This document shows, one piece after another, positions 1-6,315 of a stretch of DNA of 8,736 nt. The stretch is from Bdellovibrio sp. (GTDB lineage: Bacteria; Bdellovibrionota; UBA1018): assembly GCA_016213345.1 (NCBI GenBank), contig JACRAO010000006.1:1-8736 (forward strand). The letters run 5' to 3'. Both the position numbers and the translations under genes were made by a program. Position 1 is the stretch's first letter; each line of letters opens with the position of its first letter. The notes beneath the pieces were generated by a model that saw only the letters and a program-made list of their open reading frames with translations, had not been told where the DNA came from and did no database searches.

Positions 1-520
1 CTAAAGTGTCACCTTTTTTAATCAAATATTGATCGCCATTTTTTTCTATAGTAATTGTGGCTGAAGATTTTTCTAATTTTAGCACTGTCCCTTTTGCTAT
101 CGAATTTGGATTTGTGACTTTATCTTTGTTTAGTTCATAAATTTTATTCCACCGATAAAGATCACCGTATGTTTCGAAAGCAATTTTCATCAATGTATCA
201 CCAGATTGGACTGTATAATCTTGGTATTCCTCACTAATTGGGGCTTTGGCCTCTGGTTTTGGTGTCTCTTCAGGAGGGGGGGGTGTCGTGTTTGTTACGG
301 TCTCATTTTTTTGAGGCTCTGGAGCTGGTTGTGGATTTTCAGCGGGAGTTGGTTCAGGTACAACATCTGTTTGAGCTTCTTGGGTAACTGAGGCATCTGA
401 TGGGAGCAGTTCGTCTTCAAGTGAGTCAGTTTTTTTTGATTTCGAACACCCAAAAGTACCCATTAGCAAAACAATGGTGATCCCAATAATAATTTTCATT
501 AGAGTCTTATTTGTTTTCAT
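1..520 (-). CDS. LysM-domain lipoprotein, C-terminus cut by window edge
   Basis: Read leftward from ATG at 520-518, open for 173 codons to the window edge with no stop. The N-terminus is a lipoprotein signal: basic start, hydrophobic stretch 9-20, then a weak lipobox (TFGC) with Cys25 as the likely lipidated residue. Residues about 26-98 are a Pro/Glu-rich, disordered-looking linker of the kind that spans the periplasm. Residues about 101-151 form a LysM domain (YTVQSGDTL start, Tyr-Gly-Asp-x-Tyr-Arg-Trp centre, conserved Asn131 and a GTVLKL end). A second LysM begins at about 165 (YLIKKGDTL) and is cut. LysM domains bind the glycan strands of peptidoglycan, so an outer-membrane lipoprotein tethered to the wall is the likely role (inference). 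The Shine-Dalgarno is GGGGTGG, five bases before ATG. It lies 73 bases downstream of the deoxynucleoside kinase on the same strand. A run of eight C codes for part of Pro80-Pro83. Family is sure; exact function is unknown. Confidence 0.88.
   Translation of the reverse strand, partial: MKTNKTLMKIIIGITIVLLMGTFGCSKSKKTDSLEDELLPSDASVTQEAQTDVVPEPTPAENPQPAPEPQKNETVTNTTPPPPEETPKPEAKAPISEEYQDYTVQSGDTLMKIAFETYGDLYRWNKIYELNKDKVTNPNSIAKGTVLKLEKSSATITIEKNGDQYLIKKGDTL
276..283. repeat. G8/C8 homopolymer inside the LysM lipoprotein gene
   Basis: Eight consecutive G on the plus strand, read as C8 in the gene, encode part of the Pro80-Pro83 tract in the linker. It is the longest G/C run I noticed in an otherwise AT-rich window. 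Slippage here would shift the frame before both LysM domains, so the tract could act as a contingency switch. That is inference; it may simply be a proline run. Confidence 0.6.
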
Positions 521-593
521 AAGTTCCACCCCAAAATTTCAGTACATGGTGGGTTTACAATAAACTTTTCGGAACTCTACAAATGAACTTAAA

Positions 594-1256
594 TTAAGAT
601 GAAGAGAAAACTTGATTTTCTAGGTAAATGTCCCTTTGTTCTAAAGTCGAAAGGATAAGATGCGTTAAGTGGTTAAAATCTTTTGGATTATTTAAAAAAT
701 CTAAATCATTACTGTCAATAATAAGTTTTTTACCGGCTTTATAATGCCCCATCCACTCGTCATAATAGAGGTTTAGATTGATAAGATATTCATCCGTTAT
801 GCTTTTTTCATATTCTCTGCCGCGTTGTTGTATTCTTTCTTTAAGCTTAGGCAACGATTTTTTTAGGTAAATAATCATATCAGGTGGTGCTAAAAAACCA
901 CACATTACACGATAAAGCTCTAAATAGTTGTTATAATCCCGTTTTTCCAACTTACCTTGTTCATATAAATTGCGAGCAAAAATATTCGCATCCTCATAAA
1001 TACTTCGATCTTGGATAGAACTCTCTGTGCCTTGCGAAATTTTTTGATGAGCTTTAAAACGACTATTTAAAAAGTATATCTGCAATGAAAACGACCATCG
1101 GCTCATATCTTGATAAAAATCAACTAAGTATGGATTGTCTGCAACAGATTCAAAATGTGCATTCCAGCCAAACTTTTTTGATAGAAGCTGAGTTAGAGTC
1201 GTCTTTCCGGTTCCTATGTTGCCTGCAACTGCTATAAAAATTTTCTGACTTACCAA
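594..1256 (-). CDS. deoxynucleoside kinase (dGK/dAK family), TTG start preferred
   Basis: Phosphorylates deoxynucleosides to 5'-monophosphates using a nucleoside triphosphate, in cytoplasmic nucleotide salvage. Counted from a GTG at 1298 (234 aa): P-loop GNIGTGKTT at 26-34, FE at 49-50 for the catalytic Glu, the family motif DRSIYED at 97-103, PPDMIIYL at 138-145, and an arginine lid RIQQRGREYE at 155-164. All key elements are intact. I prefer TTG at 1256 (220 aa), because GGGGGTGG lies five bases before it, the same signal and spacing as the LysM gene. It also puts the P-loop at 12-20, where bacterial members usually have it. The GTG at 1298 has no spaced Shine-Dalgarno. It lies 63 bases downstream of gltA on the same strand. 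Substrate preference (dA, dG or other) cannot be read from the sequence. In a predator of bacteria it would fit salvage of prey nucleosides, which is inference. Confidence 0.93.
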   Translation of the reverse strand: MVSQKIFIAVAGNIGTGKTTLTQLLSKKFGWNAHFESVADNPYLVDFYQDMSRWSFSLQIYFLNSRFKAHQKISQGTESSIQDRSIYEDANIFARNLYEQGKLEKRDYNNYLELYRVMCGFLAPPDMIIYLKKSLPKLKERIQQRGREYEKSITDEYLINLNLYYDEWMGHYKAGKKLIIDSNDLDFLNNPKDFNHLTHLILSTLEQRDIYLENQVFSSS

Positions 1257-1268
1257 AGACGCCACCCC
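1257..1268 (-). promoter_or_regulatory. ribosome binding site that decides the kinase start
   Basis: On the minus strand GGGGGTGG is followed by CGTCT and then TTG at 1256-1254. The LysM gene has GGGGTGG, then AACTT, then ATG. The shared 7-mer with identical 5-base spacing supports the TTG start. The motif can pair with the 16S tail (complement GGAGGTGA) using G-U wobbles. Confidence 0.55.
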
Positions 1269-1319
1269 CGACTTTTTAACAAATAAATTGGGGGACACCT
1301 GTTAGTCAAGTCTAATTTT

Positions 1320-2639
1320 TCATGCTTCTTTTCTTCCGCCCTCTTGTGCCCACTTTTCTAGCATTTGTATGGTCACAGATTTTGGTCGTTCAAGCGCATA
1401 CCCAAGAGCTCGATCCCACGTAATGTTCGTTAGCACTCCTAGTGCCATACCAACTCCAAAAAGCACAGTATAAAAATCGTATTCAACGAGTCCATAATGC
1501 CATTGGATTACACCACTTTGTGCGTCTACGTTCGGCCACGGATTTTTTGTTTTACCATGTTCTGTGAGCACGCCTGGTGCAACCTTGTAAATCATATTTA
1601 CAAGACTAAATATCGGATCATTAGGTAGGTGTTTTTGGCAAAACTGCATTTGAGCGGTATAGCGAGGATCTGTTTTTCGCAATACTGCATGCCCATAGCC
1701 AGGGATTACCTGCCCACTATTGAGAGTGTCCCAGAGAAATTTCTTAAGCTCTTCTTGGGTAGGTGGTTTCCCTCCCATTTTATTTAACACAGCTTGAATC
1801 CACCGTAGCACTTCTTGGTTTGCAAGACCATGGAGTGGCCCAGCAAGCCCGTTCATACCTGCAGAAAAACTGTAATAAGCATCAGATAGTGTAGATGCAA
1901 CTAAATGCGTGGCGTGTGCCGAAACGTTACCGCTCTCGTGATCAGAGTGGAGGATGAAATACATTCTGGCTACATCATCATATGGTTTTGCAATTCCCAT
2001 CATATGAGCAAAATTTGCTCCTAAATCCAAATCATTGTTTGATGAAATAGTTTTACCGTTTTTATATTTGTATCGATAGATAAAAGCGGCAATTTCTGGC
2101 AGTTTTGCCATAAGATTGCATGAATCTTCATACATGGGATCCCAGTATTCAAGTTTGTTCATGCCAGTGGCATAGCGATTAGCAAAAACAGATTCTTTTT
2201 GCATAGAAAGTACAGCTGTTGAAAGCATTGTCATTGGGTGTGAGTCCTTTGGCATAGATCGAAGAACATCAAAAACATAGGGTGGTACTTTGGAGCGATC
2301 TTTAAAGTCTCTAACTACGTCAAGAGTCTCTTCCACGCTTGGTACTTCGCCAGTCATGAGAAAATACCAAAAGCCTTCAACATAGGGATATTCTGATCCA
2401 GGTACTTTTGGCAATGCAGCGAAAGTTTCATCAATTGTCTTACCGCGAAAACGAATCCCCTCTTGCGGATCAAGGTAGGAAATATCAGTAACTAAGCATC
2501 TCACATCACGCGCACCTCCAATGCATTGTTCAATGGTTACGTGATCAATCACTGTTTTTCCCAACTCTTTTGTAAGTTTTGTAACTTTAGGTCGTTCTGC
2601 TTTTATCTTTTCTGATAGTCTTTCTTTTAATCTCATCAT
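1320..2639 (-). CDS. gltA: citrate synthase, eukaryote-like (mitochondrial) type
   Basis: Condenses acetyl-CoA with oxaloacetate to citrate, the entry step of the TCA cycle, in the cytoplasm. At 439 aa it matches the mitochondrial-type enzyme along its length, not the NADH-regulated E. coli type. It shares long blocks with animal citrate synthase, including SDHE-GNVSAH (232-242), MNGLAGPLHGLANQEVL (262-278), GYGHAVLRKTDPRY (314-327) and KNPWPNVDA (365-373). The catalytic triad is present: His270, His317 and Asp372, equivalent to pig His274, His320 and Asp375. Eukaryote-like citrate synthases are known in Geobacteraceae and some other bacteria, so this alone does not prove recent transfer. The start is the first of two adjacent ATGs, with AGGA eight bases upstream. 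The 215-base gap upstream carries a probable promoter and three inverted repeats, so the gene probably heads its transcription unit, with the kinase and LysM genes possibly following. Confidence 0.97.
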   Translation of the reverse strand: MMRLKERLSEKIKAERPKVTKLTKELGKTVIDHVTIEQCIGGARDVRCLVTDISYLDPQEGIRFRGKTIDETFAALPKVPGSEYPYVEGFWYFLMTGEVPSVEETLDVVRDFKDRSKVPPYVFDVLRSMPKDSHPMTMLSTAVLSMQKESVFANRYATGMNKLEYWDPMYEDSCNLMAKLPEIAAFIYRYKYKNGKTISSNNDLDLGANFAHMMGIAKPYDDVARMYFILHSDHESGNVSAHATHLVASTLSDAYYSFSAGMNGLAGPLHGLANQEVLRWIQAVLNKMGGKPPTQEELKKFLWDTLNSGQVIPGYGHAVLRKTDPRYTAQMQFCQKHLPNDPIFSLVNMIYKVAPGVLTEHGKTKNPWPNVDAQSGVIQWHYGLVEYDFYTVLFGVGMALGVLTNITWDRALGYALERPKSVTIQMLEKWAQEGGRKEA

Positions 2640-2655
2640 AAAGTACTTCCTTTCT

Positions 2656-2681
2656 AAGTTAACCCATGGTTCACTTAACTT
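2656..2681 (-). repeat. inverted repeat in the gltA leader
   Basis: AAGTTAA (2656-2662) and TTAACTT (2675-2681) are perfect 7-bp arms separated by 12 bases. An alternative pairing uses the inner AACC/GGTT. It lies between the proposed -10 and the gltA Shine-Dalgarno. It could be an operator near +1 or a small 5'-leader stem just upstream of the ribosome site. Function is inferred. Confidence 0.4.
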
Positions 2682-2683
2682 GA

Positions 2684-2710
2684 TTTATATAGTGGGTAAC
2701 ATAAGTTACC
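2684..2710 (-). promoter_or_regulatory. putative gltA promoter with operator palindrome
   Basis: On the minus strand TATAAA at 2689-2684 is a fair -10 (5/6), about 45 bases upstream of the gltA ATG. No good -35 is found at 16-18 bases. That place is taken by a perfect inverted repeat, GGTAAC (2695-2700), ATAA, GTTACC (2705-2710). A weak -35 overlapped by a palindrome suits control by a dimeric regulator, activator or repressor. The binding protein is unknown. Confidence 0.4.
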
Positions 2711-2772
2711 TCTTATATGTAATTTTGGCCTCAAATATAGAATTAATGCTTAACAAAGTAAACAAATTTTAC

Positions 2773-2794
2773 TGTTTGTGAACATAGTCAAACA
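2773..2794. promoter_or_regulatory. CRP/FNR-like inverted repeat upstream of gltA
   Basis: TGTTTG (2773-2778) and CAAACA (2789-2794) are 6-bp arms around 10 bases. Inside it, TGTGA-N6-TCAAA matches 8 of 10 positions of the CRP-type consensus TGTGA-N6-TCACA. It lies about 85-110 bases upstream of the proposed gltA -10, and between the TPR gene stop and gltA. CRP-family control of citrate synthase is known in enterics. The site call here is only a pattern match. Confidence 0.25.
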
Positions 2795-2854
2795 TGAAAA
2801 ATCGCTTATCAAAGTGACTTTTTTACCCAATTTAGATTTATTTGAGCAATTTTG

Positions 2855-3559
2855 TTATTTTGACTGTATTAATTTTAATAAATTTTTTGCTTCTATATCG
2901 TTATTTTTGGTGTGTTTTAGTTCTTCTAGGGCTTGTTTGAATTCTCCACGTTCATAAAAAGTCTTTGCCAGCAAAGAATGGATTTCTGTATCATATGAGT
3001 TTAGTTTTATTGCAAATCTAAGCGTTTCATGTGCTGCATCATGCCTGCCCTCTAATAGTTGGCATTGTCCTAAACTAACAAGTACCTCAAAATGATAGGG
3101 TTCAAGAAGTAATATGCTTTGTAGTTGTTGTATGGCTTGTTTGTATTTTTTTTCTTTAATAGAGGTTAAAGATTCTTGATAGTTTTGAAGTGTATTTTTA
3201 GTGAGAAATAGTCTAGATAGTACGTTGATTCTGCGAACTAAAAATTCTCTTTTGTCATTATTATTTTCTTTTTGTATGTGTTGTTCTAAAAGCTGAAGGG
3301 CCTCTTCTCTTCTCCCTAACATGGTGTAGGTTTTTGCTAGATTTAAAAGAGACAATATATGATAGGGGTTTGTCTTTAAAATATCTTTAATAATCAGTGC
3401 AGCCTCTGGTAATTTATTTTTTGTAAGTAAAATAATAGCTTCTTGATAATCAAAAGAACTTTTTATAGAAAGTGTATTAGTGTAGTCACAAAAACTTTGA
3501 GATGGGGAAAATGCAAACACAATAAACAAAAAATAAGCGTACTTCTCGACAGAGTGCAT
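2855..3559 (-). CDS. periplasmic TPR-repeat protein
   Basis: From ATG at 3559 the protein has 234 aa. It opens with a short Sec-type signal (HSVEK, then a hydrophobic AYFLFIVFAFS segment, then SQSFC at about residue 24), so export to the periplasm is likely. The rest is tetratricopeptide helices: about five TPR-like units at roughly 36-69, 70-98, 128-156, 157-188 and 191-220. They show the usual alternating Ala/Gly/Tyr and closing Pro (KTNP, LLEP). TPRs are protein-protein scaffolds; no catalytic motif is seen. An upstream ATG at 3637 would add 26 residues but would bury the signal peptide and overlap the divergent gene, so I reject it. Neither start has a clear Shine-Dalgarno. It is divergent from the barrel protein gene, 71 bases away by my starts, so the two may be co-regulated and work together in the envelope (inference). 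Confidence 0.85.
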   Translation of the reverse strand: MHSVEKYAYFLFIVFAFSPSQSFCDYTNTLSIKSSFDYQEAIILLTKNKLPEAALIIKDILKTNPYHILSLLNLAKTYTMLGRREEALQLLEQHIQKENNNDKREFLVRRINVLSRLFLTKNTLQNYQESLTSIKEKKYKQAIQQLQSILLLEPYHFEVLVSLGQCQLLEGRHDAAHETLRFAIKLNSYDTEIHSLLAKTFYERGEFKQALEELKHTKNNDIEAKNLLKLIQSK

Positions 3560-3570
3560 AAGACCAGTTA

Positions 3571-3584
3571 AACTAGAGCTAGTT
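3571..3584. promoter_or_regulatory. palindrome between divergent TPR and barrel genes
   Basis: AACTAG (3571-3576), AG, CTAGTT (3579-3584) is a perfect 6+6 bp inverted repeat in the 71-base gap between the divergent starts. A plus-strand -10 candidate TAATAT follows at 3586-3591, with no good -35. That placement would give a leader of about 33 bases before the 3631 start. An operator controlling both directions is plausible but unproven. Confidence 0.35.
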
Positions 3585-3630
3585 CTAATATATGGCAAAA
3601 AGTAAGATATTGGACGAGAATGGGGTATTA

Positions 3631-4821
3631 ATGTCATACCGATTCATTAAACAAAATATGGCTCCTTTTGTCAAAGGCATTAAAGCTAATTGTTTTTCCG
3701 GAATTGTTATATTTATTTTATCTTGCTTTGCTTATGATCTACATAGCCAAGAAAACCAGAGTGTTGGCCAAAAGACCGACCAAAACGCTTCAGAAGATAA
3801 AGAAAAACTTTCTGATAGCACAGAAAAGCTTCCTGATAGTACAGAAAAGCTTCCTGACATTACAGCAAAAACTTATCAATCAAAAATAATCCGAAAAAGT
3901 AAGTCGAGTCGCATTTACTTATTAGAGATCGCTACGGATAATATGCCGCAAGTAGGCAGGATACTGCTTTTTAAAAAAAATGCCGAGCCCGTAAAAGCAT
4001 TTAGAGTATTAAAAATTTATTTTGAAAAAGATCAGTTTGCTGCAAAAGCAGTCAGAAAGTATCCAAATTATTTGCAGTTAAACACTAACGAAACTTATTT
4101 TACAGTTGAGAAAATATCTGACGTCATACCACCAGAACCCACAGCAGCTGATTTGGAGGATCTAAAAGAATTAGAGGCTCCAGAAATGCCCAAAGAACCA
4201 CCACCAGAAGAAGTCCAAGAAATCTCCCCAATAGAGAAAGATAAAATTAAGGAAATAGAAACACTACCTGCTCCGGAGGAAGAGCCAAGCTTAAGCGAGG
4301 ATGAAGATTTGTGGCTTAGTTTAACAGCAGAGGAGGTTTTTCCGCTTGATTTAAACAGATTTGGATTGAGTGCGGAGCTTGGTTTTTTAAGGGCAGTAAA
4401 TCCAGATTCTATAGTTTATTACTTTTCTGGTGGTGGATTTAGGTTTAATTTAAAGCTATTTCAAATAGTTTTTATTAAAAGGCCATTGTTGCAGGATTCT
4501 TTGACATTAGAAGCCGCGGCATTCCTAGTAAGAATCCAAAATCTTGGTGGTGGCCTAAATGCCTACACGTTAGTTCCCACCATTGGGGATCTTAGATATA
4601 CAATCCACATAGGCGAAGGCTTTAATGTTTTCTTTTATGGCGGGATTTCAAAGGGTTTTGTTATTAGTACTGCACAAGGAGATTTAGATGTTATTAAATC
4701 TTTTTCAGTATTTCAGCCGGCTGCTGGGGGAGGAATTATTTTTCGGGTAGGTCCTAATTGGGAAGTGAGAGTAAATTTGGGTTATGATATGGTTGGTGGC
4801 GGTATTTTGCTTAGGTTTTAA
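3631..4821 (+). CDS. predicted outer-membrane beta-barrel protein with acidic Pro-rich linker
   Basis: Not recognised as a named family. From ATG at 3631 (396 aa) it has a signal-like N-terminus: basic residues, then a hydrophobic core GIVIFILSCFA at 24-34. Next are three 7-residue repeats (EKLSDST, EKLPDST, EKLPDIT; 58-78). A small beta-rich domain follows at about 85-160, then a Glu/Pro-rich acidic linker at about 165-234. The C-terminal 155 residues have alternating hydrophobic strands, many Gly and aromatics, and end in LLRF. A final Phe after a beta strand is the usual signal for BAM-assisted barrel insertion. The barrel would be small, about 8 strands. The start at 3631 is preferred over ATG 3592 because GGGG sits five bases upstream and it leaves promoter room; ATG 3658 is also possible. 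It heads a tight cluster with the LptM-like lipoprotein (3-base gap) and lysA. Confidence 0.8.
   Translation: MSYRFIKQNMAPFVKGIKANCFSGIVIFILSCFAYDLHSQENQSVGQKTDQNASEDKEKLSDSTEKLPDSTEKLPDITAKTYQSKIIRKSKSSRIYLLEIATDNMPQVGRILLFKKNAEPVKAFRVLKIYFEKDQFAAKAVRKYPNYLQLNTNETYFTVEKISDVIPPEPTAADLEDLKELEAPEMPKEPPPEEVQEISPIEKDKIKEIETLPAPEEEPSLSEDEDLWLSLTAEEVFPLDLNRFGLSAELGFLRAVNPDSIVYYFSGGGFRFNLKLFQIVFIKRPLLQDSLTLEAAAFLVRIQNLGGGLNAYTLVPTIGDLRYTIHIGEGFNVFFYGGISKGFVISTAQGDLDVIKSFSVFQPAAGGGIIFRVGPNWEVRVNLGYDMVGGGILLRF
3802..3864 (+). repeat. three tandem 21-bp units within the barrel protein gene
   Basis: Units at 3802-3822, 3823-3843 and 3844-3864 encode EKLSDST, EKLPDST and EKLPDIT. Units 2 and 3 are nearly identical in DNA. 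Being a multiple of three, copy-number change would lengthen or shorten the linker in frame, just after the signal peptide. Confidence 0.8.
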
Positions 4822-4824
4822 AGA

Positions 4825-5067
4825 ATGGGAAACACATTGCATACAATCCTTGCTTTTCTGGCTTTAGCTCTTATTTATAGTTGCGGAGTGGCTGGTCCGC
4901 CTTCCCCACTATTTCCTGACACGCCTCAGGATTCTGATTTGCCAGAAAAAAGAGTTTTACAATCTCCATCTCCATTTCCTTCTTCGACTCCTTTTCTGGT
5001 GCCATCTATTTCTCATAATAAAAAAACAGTAAAAACTAAAAAAACAGGAAAAAAATTAACAAACTAA
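4825..5067 (+). CDS. small LptM/LppL (YifL)-like lipoprotein
   Basis: An 80-aa protein with a hydrophobic signal (residues 8-19) ending in the lipobox-like IYSC, with Cys20 as the likely lipid site. The mature start is CGVAGPPSPLFPD. This resembles the CGxxGPLxxP signature of the YifL family (LptM in E. coli, LppL in Pseudomonas), with a few extra residues before the FP. LptM aids maturation of the LPS transporter LptD. These small lipoproteins are often encoded next to lysA or dapF, and here lysA starts five bases after the stop. The tail is Pro/Ser-rich, then Lys/Thr-rich (KKTVKTKKTGKK), longer than in E. coli. The gene starts three bases after the barrel gene stop with little Shine-Dalgarno, so translational coupling is likely. 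The family call rests on a short motif plus gene order; it could be an unrelated small lipoprotein. Confidence 0.68.
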   Translation: MGNTLHTILAFLALALIYSCGVAGPPSPLFPDTPQDSDLPEKRVLQSPSPFPSSTPFLVPSISHNKKTVKTKKTGKKLTN

Positions 5068-5072
5068 TAAAT

Positions 5073-6299
5073 ATGGCTTTAGTAGGTAGTTTTTTTAAAT
5101 ATAAAAATGGCACATTAACGATAGAAGAGATAGCACTTAAAAGAATTGCAGAAAAAACAAGAACCCCAGTCTACATATATTCACAAAAAGCTATTTTACA
5201 AACTCTATCAATGCTTAAAAAAGCGCTTAGTGGAGTAGAGTTATTTATTTGTTATGCTGTAAAAGCAAACGCAAATCCAACATTACTAGAACTTTTTGCT
5301 AAACAAGGGATTGGTGCAGATATAGTTTCAGGAGGTGAGTTAAAACAAGTTATGCACTCTGGCATGCGCACAAGCGGCATAGTTTTTTCGGGTGTTGGTA
5401 AAATGGAGCATGAAATCAGAGCAGCCTTAGAAAAAAATATTTATGCATTTCATGTTGAATCAGAAGAAGAATTATTTGTTATTAATGATATCGCAAAGAG
5501 TTCAAATAAAAAAGCGTCTATTGCTTTTAGATGGAATCCCGATGTTGATGCAAAAACACATCGTTATATTGCAACAGGATTGAAAAAAAATAAGTTTGGT
5601 TTAAATAAAAGTGAAATTTTTTCTTTGCTTAAAAAACGTAATCAATTGAAATATGTTGATTTCAAGGGAGTAAGTATTCATATAGGAAGCCAAATTATAA
5701 CATTAAAACCCTTTCAAGAAGCTTTTTATAAAACACAAACTCTTATTCTTGAAATTCAAAGTATGCTCGCAAAAAAACTTTCTTTTGTGAGTTTGGGTGG
5801 CGGGCTTGGCATTACGTATAAAAATGAGAAACCTTTTCCGCTTAAAGAATATGGCAAATTAATTTTAAAACTTTTTGGCCCCGCCTCTAAAACGCCACTT
5901 AAAGTGATTTTAGAACCGGGTAGATTTTTGGTTGGTAATGCTGGAGTATTGCTTACAAAAGTTTTGTATAGAAAAAAAAGAAAGGAGAAGGACTTTTTAA
6001 TTTTAGATGCCGGCATGAATGATTTATTAAGGCCAGCTTTATATCAGAGTTATCATGAAATTTTACCTCTAGACGAAGCATTATTAAAGGGTAAATACAA
6101 AAAGACAGATCTAGTGGGGCCGGTGTGTGAGTCTTCTGATTTTTTTGCATTGGGACGATTGTTTCCTACTGGTGTGAATCGGGGAGACTATTTGGCAGTA
6201 TTTTCTGCTGGGGCGTATGGATATAGCATGGGCAGTCAATATAATTTGAGACCACGACCTGTAGAGGTTTGGGTAACCAAAGATGCGAGAGCTTCATAA
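5073..6299 (+). CDS. lysA: diaminopimelate decarboxylase
   Basis: Decarboxylates meso-diaminopimelate to L-lysine with pyridoxal phosphate (PLP), the last step of lysine synthesis, in the cytoplasm. At 408 aa it is of normal length for the fold-III (alanine racemase-like barrel) decarboxylases. Visible motifs: YAVKAN with PLP-binding Lys64, HIGSQ with His203, the phosphate-binding GGGLG at 242-246, EPGR at 281-284, DAGMNDLLRP at 312-321, the catalytic CES at 352-354, and AGAYGYSMGSQYNLRPRP at 379-396. The CES and YNxRxRP elements favour diaminopimelate over ornithine as substrate. The start follows the LptM-like stop by five bases and has no clear Shine-Dalgarno, so it probably relies on coupling. 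dapF or dapA, common partners of lysA, are not next; a convergent small ORF follows. Confidence 0.97.
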   Translation: MALVGSFFKYKNGTLTIEEIALKRIAEKTRTPVYIYSQKAILQTLSMLKKALSGVELFICYAVKANANPTLLELFAKQGIGADIVSGGELKQVMHSGMRTSGIVFSGVGKMEHEIRAALEKNIYAFHVESEEELFVINDIAKSSNKKASIAFRWNPDVDAKTHRYIATGLKKNKFGLNKSEIFSLLKKRNQLKYVDFKGVSIHIGSQIITLKPFQEAFYKTQTLILEIQSMLAKKLSFVSLGGGLGITYKNEKPFPLKEYGKLILKLFGPASKTPLKVILEPGRFLVGNAGVLLTKVLYRKKRKEKDFLILDAGMNDLLRPALYQSYHEILPLDEALLKGKYKKTDLVGPVCESSDFFALGRLFPTGVNRGDYLAVFSAGAYGYSMGSQYNLRPRPVEVWVTKDARAS

Positions 6300-6315
6300 A
6301 GTGGTTTTTTGTGAT

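Noticed and set aside
206..391. Plus-strand 61-aa open frame
   Set aside because: Lies antisense to the Pro-rich linker of the LysM lipoprotein; Trp/Phe/Gly-rich composition is typical of a shadow frame.
1265..1294. CCCCC/GGGGG pairing that could hide the kinase ribosome site
   Set aside because: Only five base pairs across a loop of about 20 bases; too weak to claim as a regulator without expression data.
3592..3630. Earlier ATG for the barrel protein and ATG 3637 for the TPR protein
   Set aside because: Both would overlap the divergent partner or its promoter, lack a Shine-Dalgarno and displace the signal peptides inward.
3668..3889. Plus-strand 73-aa open frame
   Set aside because: Overlaps the signal and repeat region of the barrel protein in another frame; its repeats mirror the 21-bp DNA repeat.
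5756..6150. Two minus-strand open frames opposite lysA
   Set aside because: Both are antisense to well-conserved lysA sequence and have biased Lys/Phe/Ser composition.
6268..6310. TTTGG-GTAA-CCAAA stem near the lysA end followed later by a T run at 6305-6310
   Set aside because: The stem lies inside lysA coding sequence, more than 20 bases from the T run, so it does not form an intrinsic terminator.
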